Positions 56,526 to 64,000 of a stretch of DNA of 64,000 nucleotides are shown in pieces. This stretch comes from Theobroma cacao (Eukaryota > Streptophyta > Magnoliopsida > Malvales > Malvaceae), in contig NC_030858.1 in the NCBI RefSeq assembly GCF_000208745.1, positions 17,405,694 through 17,469,693 on the forward strand, given 5' to 3'. Numbering within the stretch: position 1 is the stretch's first letter; every line of letters begins with the position of its first letter. The position numbers and the translations under genes are program-made. The notes under the pieces are model-generated. The model saw only the letters and a program-made list of their open reading frames with translations, did not search any database and was not told where the DNA came from.

Positions 56526-57889
56526 TTGACTCCATATGTTTTTGATGATAACAAAACATTCCTTATCCATTGATGTCTAACTTCACTACTTAAGTGTGGA
56601 AGATAAAGTTTAATTCCCATAATAAATTTGGTGATTAAAGGCAAGTCAAGAAACTTGATAACTTAAAAAATGGGTTAATCAATTAAAAAGGGAAAAAAGA
56701 AAGGGATTAGTGAAAACAGAACATTACTAACCAATTAACATGAAGCCTTAACCAGTTAAGGCAACCTTGGATGCTATATAAAAGCAAGACAAAGAAGCCT
56801 TAATTAGTTAACACTAGGCTTAACTGAAAGCCAAACATAAAAGCTTTTTAATTAGTTAATCAAAGGGGCTAATCGGTTAAAGCTCAAGACTTGAAGTACC
56901 TAGAAGTGCCAAAATTTAAATTCAAAGTGAAGTTGACTGTTAAAGGGCAACAAGTGGGAGATTTCAAATTTGAAGATATTTTAATCAGTTAACATTTATT
57001 TTAATTGGTTAATGTTAAAGGAAGAGAAGTCTCAATCAGTTAAAGGGGGGACCAACCAATTAAAGGAAGATTGTTGGTTGGAGAAGTCTGAAAATAGAAT
57101 GTTCTTAATCAGTTAAACCCATCTTTAGCAAATTAACATAGTGAAAAGAGCTAGCAAACAGTGCAAGTTAAAGAAGGCTTAATCAATTAAAACTTGCCTT
57201 TAACTAGTTAATGGAACTCTATTTGTTCGTTTGAATTTAAATGCTAAAGGATAAAATAATAGCTAGAAAGGCATTAGACATGTTCATAACGGTTAGAAAC
57301 TATCTCTAATAGCTAGAATTTAGTCTCTAAATACAAAAAGGTATTTCAATGATTGAAGATCAAGATAGAAGCTACCAAGATAACATTTTGAGCAAAAAGC
57401 CAAAGAACTTTCTCTTAAACAGTTGTTTTTCATTCTTATTCTTGTTAAAGTGTTTTGAGCTTGATTGTATACATCTTTGATCAACAAGGGAGATCACTGG
57501 TATTTTTTTTCTTCTTAATTCTTGGTTGATTATAGTGTGAGAAGCACTCTAAGATTAATTATAAGGGATTTGAGCTTGGGTTAGAAACTCTCCTTGTAAA
57601 AGCTTGGTGGAAGTTGTTAATTCTGCTGGTTTACTGAAGTTGGGTTAAAAACCCTTGATTGGGAAATCAAGGTTGTGGATGTAGGTTAAAAGGACTGAAC
57701 CAATATAAATAGTTGTGTTTTGTCCATTTCTTTTTACCTTTTCTTTTCTCGATGCCCTTTTAACCTTAACAAGTTTTAAAACTTCTATTTCTTTTCTTAC
57801 AAAAGTTTTTCAAGCACAAGAGCTATCTTCAAAATAATTTTTAAGCGTTATTGACGCCCCTCTAACACTCCATTAAGACCAATAATCTC
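56526..57889 (+). mobile_element. Copia-type LTR with TTAACTGGTTAA-like words
   Basis: Reads 'ttgactccatatgttttt...gatgataac' at its left end, a common start of SIRE-type LTRs, and ends near 'gacgcccctctaacactcc'. No clear target duplication. The word cassette is at 56728-57210. Confidence 0.55.
56728..57210. repeat. AATCAGTTAA/AACCGGTTAA-like word cassette
   Basis: At least twelve copies (accaattaac, aaccagttaag, aattagttaac, aatcggttaaag, aatcagttaac, aattggttaat and others), each approximating the palindrome TTAACTGGTTAA. Confidence 0.8.
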
Positions 57890-58943
57890 AAAACAAATTG
57901 TGGATAATTTAGAAACAACCTATGAGGGAACAAACCAAGTTAAGGAATCCAAAATAAGAATTCTCACACATGACTATAAGCTATTTAGGATGAAAGAAAG
58001 TGAAACTATAAACCAAATGTATGAGAGATTCACAAATATAGTTAGAGGATTAAAGGCCTTAGGAAAATACTTCCCAAATGCCTAATTAGATAAAAAAATA
58101 CTCTATAGTCTACCCAAGTCATGGAGACCAAAAGTAAGTCATAAAAAAAGCAAGAAACTTAAATGACTTTAAGCCCGAAGAGCTTATGGGATCCTTAATT
58201 ACCTATGAGATGACTCTAAAACATGAAAGTGATTTAAATGATGAAAAAAAAAGGGACATTAAGAAGAAAGGGATAGCTTTAAAATCTATAATTGATGAAG
58301 ATGAGAAAAACATAAGAGATGAGAATGAAAAAGATAAGAACATAGCCATGCTAGCAAGAGGTTTAGCAAATTCATGAGAAGGAACTATAAAGGTAGGAGA
58401 CCCCTTAAAAGAGATATGGCAAAGGGAGAACATTGTAAGAATCACTTAATATGCTATAAGTGCAGAAAATCGAGACATACTAATTATGAATGGCCAAACA
58501 AGAAGAGTGCCCCAAAGAGTTTTAAGAAGAAAGGCATGGTTGCCATTTGGAGTGATAGTGATGACTCTTAAGATAAGGAAGATGAAGTTGCCAACCTTTA
58601 CTTTATGGCACTAGAAGACACCAAGGTATATTCCACATCTAATGATTCTATTTCATGCACCTTAGATCAAGATTCATATTCATTTGATGAACTGCAAGAT
58701 GCATATGATTACTTAATATTTGAATTTGAAGAAAACACATTAAAATACAAGAACATCATATCCAAGCTTAAGGTAGAAAATGAATTCTTAGTTAGGACAA
58801 AGCTTGAGCTAAAAAGCATAGTCAAGAACTTGGCAATTAAAAGAAATGAATTAAACAAGAAAAATGAGAACTTGAGTGATTCATTTTCAAAATTTCACAT
58901 GAGTCAACAATGTCATGTTGGAAACATAAAGAGCACTCTTTGA
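57890..58943 (+). pseudogene. Copia gag C-terminal part
   Basis: 57900-58085 reads 'DNLETTYEGTNQVKESKIRI' and 'ETINQMYERFTNIV'. A shifted block at 58186-58377 is acidic and lysine-rich. 58374-58571 has the zinc knuckle 'CYKCRKSRHTNYEWP', in which the last Cys is Trp. 58605-58943 is a coiled-coil-like tail with 'SFDELQDAYDYL'. This domain order is that of SIRE/Tork gag. Several stops and shifts. Confidence 0.8.
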
Positions 58944-59159
58944 TAAATAAAGACTAGGTTATTATGGCACTAAAAAAGAAACTCACTTAAAAAATTTTTT
59001 TGCCAAAGAAAATGAAAAGTATAGTTCATTCACTAGATGTAGTTGTTGGCATAAGGTAGGACATTCCACTTGTTTTTGTCACTTGAGAATCATTACATAT
59101 AGAGGAAAGGTTATCAAAAGTGTCTAGGTTCCAAAAGGAACTAAACCTTTACATGGCAA
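58944..59159 (+). pseudogene. Copia gag-protease linker
   Basis: Contains a second Cys/His patch and the 'VPKGTKPLHGN' step before a solo LTR cuts in at 59160. Confidence 0.6.
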
Positions 59160-60799
59160 TGTTGGGGATTCTAATCATGTTAAGGTAGATCATACGTAGC
59201 AGAATATTATTAAAATTTTAATCCCCTCAGTCATAAATCACTTTAATTGAAACTAATCTAGAAAAATCATAAGAGAAAGATTTCGACATACTTGAAAGTT
59301 TAATTTTTGCTTTATTTGGTGGAGTCCTCCTTGGCTTTTTGTTTTTGACTTTTGTACACTAACTAGGACTTATCATACCATAGTAGCACAATTGTCTTGC
59401 CTCTAATGGTGATCCACATAGTGATTTGTCAAAATCTCTTCACTAAGAGTGTGTGAATCCCTAAGCTAAAGTTTATGCTAGCAAACTCTCAACTTAGACC
59501 TCCCTTGTGTTTTTCACTTTTTGGTTGTAATCTTATCTCAACACATGAAATAATAAAAAACATAACTTTTCTGTACATTCAAGAGGAGGCTTAAGGATTC
59601 TTTTATAGAGTGAATTGACCTACTTCATATCCAACAAGCATTAGATAATGTCTTGGGCTAATTGGGCCTTGGTTTAATACTCCATCAAATCATATTTGAT
59701 TTAGCCCAATATTTAATTAGATTAAACCCCTATAAAATCAATTAGATCACATCCAATTGAACTCAAATTAATTTCAACAATTCACCTTCTGTGTGTGACC
59801 TATTAGGTTCCCAGCATGTTGTCAATAAATATAATTTAATTCAATTAAGAATTTATATTTATATTTATGAATCATGAGCGGCATCTAGTAATACATCATG
59901 ACCACCCAAATGTCAGGAGAGTCAATATTGTTTGACTAACCTTTAAATGTACTGTATCTTAGTGTAAGTCAATCCTTTCATCATATATCCAGATAGATAA
60001 AAAGCCTGGCTCAGTGTCTACTTTGTAACTTATCCATATTAGTCTTGCAGCTTTCATATTGACCTATCAAGATTGCCTTGGCCAAGGACTTTTAGTCAAT
60101 ATAAGTGGAAACAGATGAGATATGTCCCCTTCAAATCACATGGGTGATGAATCCTCTCTAAACTACTCATTCGTCTTCGCATGTTTCATGCCATACCTAA
60201 AAGCACCCTGTTTAGGCATATAGTCACCTTTGGACCCATAAAGGTGAAATCAGAGCATGACAATTCATATACAAATGACCTGGTATCACAAGTCTAAGGA
60301 TTACTTACACTATTTACACATGAGAGTATTTTCATAGACCTTTAAGTGAAATACCAAATGAAACTCTCATAACGGGTCATGTTTAGTGAACTTGTTCCTT
60401 AACAAGCACCCACATACTATCCCCAAGTATCTTGCATACTTCAACCTATGAGATCAGTTTTTTACTTCTAAAGTAAAGAGGCTTAGCATGTACTAGCCTT
60501 TGAGCATTGTCAATGTCTTTATTCTTGACAATACAATGATCAGGAACATATTTAGGAACAAGGCTTTAATGCATAAGAATCTCACAATTATAACCTTTAT
60601 AATTTCTTTGCAAGGCTATTATGTTCCAAGGACTTTATCTACATAAGTCTCCCATAACTCTTTATAAATAAACTCATGGATAAAGAAATACCTCATATAT
60701 TATGTAAAATATCTGTAATGTATTTAACATAAAATATGACTAATTAATGTAGTATTTTACAGGCACAAAATTGATTGGCTTGCAAGGCTTACACTAACA
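59160..60799. mobile_element. Solo LTR (copia type)
   Basis: Ends TGTTGGGGATT and CACTAACA, perfect target duplication GGCAA (59155-59159 and 60800-60804), 1640 bp. No internal region or coding sequence. No word cassette seen. Strand not determined. Confidence 0.88.
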
Positions 60800-61076
60800 G
60801 GCAATATAGTAAGAATATAGTGGATTCCAAATAGACCAAAGACACTAACTTATATGAACCCAAGAAAATATGGGTACCAAAGTCAAATGTTGAATCTTTG
60901 TCTTTGTAGGAGGAGCTCACTTGCTTAAAGTCAAAAGCACAAGAAAAGGGAAAATGGTATCTTGATAGTGGATGCTCTAGACACATGACTAGAACTAAGG
61001 AGTCTTGGAAGGAGCTAAGACCAAAGAAAGGAGGAAATGTAACCTTTGGTGACAACTTAAAAGGTCACATTGAAGG
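60800..61076 (+). pseudogene. Copia protease
   Basis: 'KIWVPKSNVESL' leads to the protease core 'KWYLDSGCSRHMTRTKESWK' (DSG active site and HMT) and 'GNVTFGDNLKGHIEGV', where the LTR at 61077 interrupts. One stop precedes the core. Confidence 0.8.
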
Positions 61077-64000
61077 TGTCAAGCCCAGCTCTATAATATA
61101 CTTGCCATGTCATTAATGTACTTGATAGCATGTCTGCATACTTGGATGCCTCGAAGAATCGTTAAAAGTAGGTATCATACCTAGTGGTACAATTAAGTCG
61201 ATTAAAACCTTGAACTAGTTTGAATAGAGATTTTAGGATGTATTTGAGAGTTATTGAACCTTAGAATGTCTTAATATGGTGATTCGGAGTTCGAAGATTA
61301 ATTTGGAATCAAATTAAGAATTTTCATAACATACGGGCAAAATGGGAATGTTGGATGAAATTTTTGACCAAGTTTGACTAATTGGAGCATGATTTGAATT
61401 TGAGAAATGAAAAATTTTAATTTCGACATTTTTTCGAACATAAGGGCAAAACAATCATTTTACGTGTCCACAAGGACATAGTTGGAATTTTTGGAATTTT
61501 ACACCACCATAACACTTGTCAAGCCCATGAATTTTACCTATTATTATTTTATACTTTGGATAATTAAGAGATTACATGTGGTGGTGAGAAAATGCTTAAT
61601 TGTTAAGTTTTAACCATGGACCAATCACATGGTGACACATGTCAAGCTTAAATATTTTTATAATTTCCTTTATAAAGGAACATAAACTCTCCCAATTTAC
61701 TCTTCATGGTCGGCCAAAGCAAAGAACAAAGAGAAAAGAATAGAAACAAACCCTAGAGAGAAAAATTCAAGAGAAATTTGTTGAATTTCAAAGAACAAAA
61801 CAATCAAAGGTAAGATTTTTCAATTTTAGCTTAAGGTCTACCTTTCCCATGCTTTCTTTTTCATTTTCTATGGATCAAACACAAGTTTCAATGAGGGAAT
61901 ACTTGCTGGCCGAACATAGGGAGAGAGGTTTTGATGGTGGATTTTGATAGATTTCATGATATCTTAGTGTTTTTAGTTGTTTGATGATGTTTGGCATGAA
62001 AAATAAGCAAGAAAATCAAATGCCCTTCAACAACCCTCTTTGGCCAAATTTTATAGATGACATGTTGATGATGGATTTGATTCCTAATGATGTAGATGGA
62101 TTTATTGGACTGTCTTAACACTGATTAGCACGTTAGTTCAGAATCGAAATGAATTTCGGTTACGATAAATTAAGTCACAATCAAGCTCATTGAGGTATTT
62201 TGGTGTATTTGGAATATTGGAAGTGTAATGAATATATTTGAAGTTGAATCGGATGTTTTGGTTAATTCAACAATGTATAATTCGAGTTAGGTCAAATACA
62301 AATTCAGTATGATCATAATTGAACCCACGTAGAACACTATCTTTAAGTGATTATTCGAACAATTCTCATTCAATTTCATGCATTCATATAGAGCCTGAAA
62401 TAGTTTTATAACAGTTTGACATAAATATATTGAATTACGTGTCGTGTATTATGTATAGAAGGTGAGTCCTCTGATAAGGGTAAAGATATAGTACCCGAGG
62501 ACCAAGAATAGGAGTACTCCAAACTCACATTATTGTGAGTAATCAAATGTTTATCTTAACTATCTAAAGTAGTTTATACTCATCTTTATGATTTTAAAGA
62601 ATAATGAACTTAAACCGTAGATTTTTATGTTTTATAAGTTAAGTGATGGTTAAATGAATGAGATTTATAAATTGTTTAGCAATTCAATGATGATTTTAGA
62701 AATTGAGTAAGTGGAGACTAAATACTTGTGTTATCTATATATATATATATGGTTTGAATTGATGGCTTATGATAATGTGATGGCATGAATGGCTGGATTT
62801 GTGGTTTGTGGATTATATAAACAGTTTTGTTTTACCTTGACAAGCTGGGTAATATTATATTAGCCATGTCATGCTATTGAAATTTTTATTGATTTGGTGG
62901 GTTATTTGATTAGCTTACTGCAGTGAGCGGGTTTCCGTGGACTAGCCTATTAGAGGGGCATGGTAAACCCTGTTATATTTTACCTTAGTACAAGAGGCGC
63001 GGAGGGTATCTCCTAAGGTAAGTTTAGAGTTCACTTCACGCCGAACCACCACGTGAGAATGAAACTCAGCCAACGCCAAGGAATGGCTATATTTTAAAAG
63101 TAAAAACATGTTTTATGGGTATATGTCGTTTTAACATCCTTGGTGGACTAAGTTAGATGCTCGGGCCAAGGTGTCCCCGAGTACGAGTTTTGGCATAAGC
63201 TAAGTTTTTAAGAGAATCATAAGCCTTGTTGATTATTTTGATGAAATGTAATTGTTTTATATGAATTGAAAAGAGTTTTGGAATGTTATGAATTGTATTA
63301 TGATGGGATGATTTAACTGTCTCCATTTACTCGGCTTTAGATGTTATAGATGAACTTTGCTTACTCACTGGGTTTATAAAAACTCACCCTTTTTTTTACC
63401 CATTTCAGGCTCAGGATAATTTGTAGACAGCCGATTTTGTTAAGGGTTGCTTTTGGATTGCATCCTTAGAAATTGAAGGTCTACAGTCTTGTATATTTTC
63501 GGTTATATTGAGGCCCACATGTCATTGTAGAATATTTTTGAATACCTGGTTTAGTGTGCTATTATATATATGAATTTATTTTGCTCTTGCGCTATAAAAA
63601 TTGTTTATGCAGGATTCTATAAATATTGTTTTATAAGAAAATGGAATATTTTATTTAATATTATTATTTAGTTTGATTAGCCATAATTTCATTTTAAATG
63701 GATGATTTAGATTAATAAAATTATTTTTAGATAAGAAATGTATATTTTTCAATCGTATATTGTATTTTCACCAGGTTTCAAAATTTTCGGATAAAAATTA
63801 CCAAAATACCTCTATGTGGCAGAAATTACTTTTTGTTTGTTTTTTATTTAAAAATAGTTTATATTCCCTTAAAACATGATATTTAGTAACTATTGCTCAC
63901 AAGGGAGACATAAAATTGATGCAAGAGCCTTGCGAGGTTTCGATTGACATTCCGGATAATGAATGTCTATCTAGACATCGCGACGATTGTCACGGGCTCG
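61077..64000 (+). mobile_element. LTR running off the right edge
   Basis: Starts TGTCAAGCCC inside the copia protease. TATA-like 'tttataaagg' about 590 bp in (about 61668-61677), followed by a leader-like 'catggtcggccaaagcaaag'. Its last ~115 bases repeat those ending at 388 of the left-edge LTR, so only about 30 bases of the LTR lie beyond the window. No coding region. Whether it is solo or part of a full element cannot be seen. Confidence 0.82.

Larger units (their letters stand above)
54569..61076 (+). mobile_element. Copia element interior (gag-protease), cut by several LTRs
   Basis: Primer site at 54571, gag start at 54647, gag continuing at about 57890-59154, protease at 60850-61076. 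Interrupted at 54973 (two LTR bodies), 59160 (solo LTR) and 61077 (LTR running off the window). Each host segment picks up the frame of the last, so they belong to one original element. The polymerase part lies beyond the window. Confidence 0.82.

Overview
The window reads as nuclear DNA of a flowering plant, a eudicot. It is AT-rich, genes have GT-AG introns, and most of the sequence is nested LTR retrotransposons, LINEs and a CACTA transposon. The two recognisable genes match a gene order I recall from Arabidopsis (PIRL7 At4g29880 next to the choline-monooxygenase-like At4g29890). The style of the repeats suggests a malvid such as a Malvaceae tree, but the sequence alone cannot settle the species. 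Two runs of N (12745-13055 and 21631-22542) are assembly gaps.

Layout. 1-415 is the tail of an LTR. 1390-5006 is an intact three-exon gene for a plant intracellular Ras-group-related LRR protein (PIRL, 354 aa). 7849-38125 is a choline monooxygenase (CMO) gene broken up by repeats. Its first exon is missing, its middle exons carry stops and frameshifts, and its last two exons are intact but lie 19.8 kb downstream. The intron after the Rieske exon holds a Ty1/copia element (8671-16205, minus strand), itself split by a solo LTR. The intron before the last two exons holds a large non-coding LTR element (about 19.2-32.4 kb) with two LTRs nested inside it, and then another solo LTR (32995-35992) that splits a 231-bp tandem repeat. 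39427-39840 is a small intact membrane-protein gene. From about 40.7 kb onward nearly everything is mobile DNA: a split LINE 3' end, a second LINE interrupted by a CACTA element that itself carries a solo LTR, then a SIRE/Tork-like copia element cut by at least three further LTR insertions, the last of which runs off the right edge.

Several nested insertions have matching 5-bp target duplications that I read directly: CTTAG, ACTCA, GTGTG, AACAC, AGCTT and GGCAA, plus the near-matches GCGTC/GCATC and ACATT/ACATC. The order of events can therefore be read like strata.

The most unusual signal is shared by unrelated LTR families. Many LTRs here carry a cluster of one short self-complementary 'word' repeated about 3-12 times with mutations (TGTATCGATACA, TCTATCGATAGA, GATCGACTAT...ATAGTCGATC, TCGCTGCAGCGA, TTAACTGGTTAA-like, GGCGCC-like, GTCTTAATTAAGAC). 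The word differs between families, and between related copies it sits in alignable flanks at about the same place in the LTR. I report this as the main candidate for an undescribed phenomenon.
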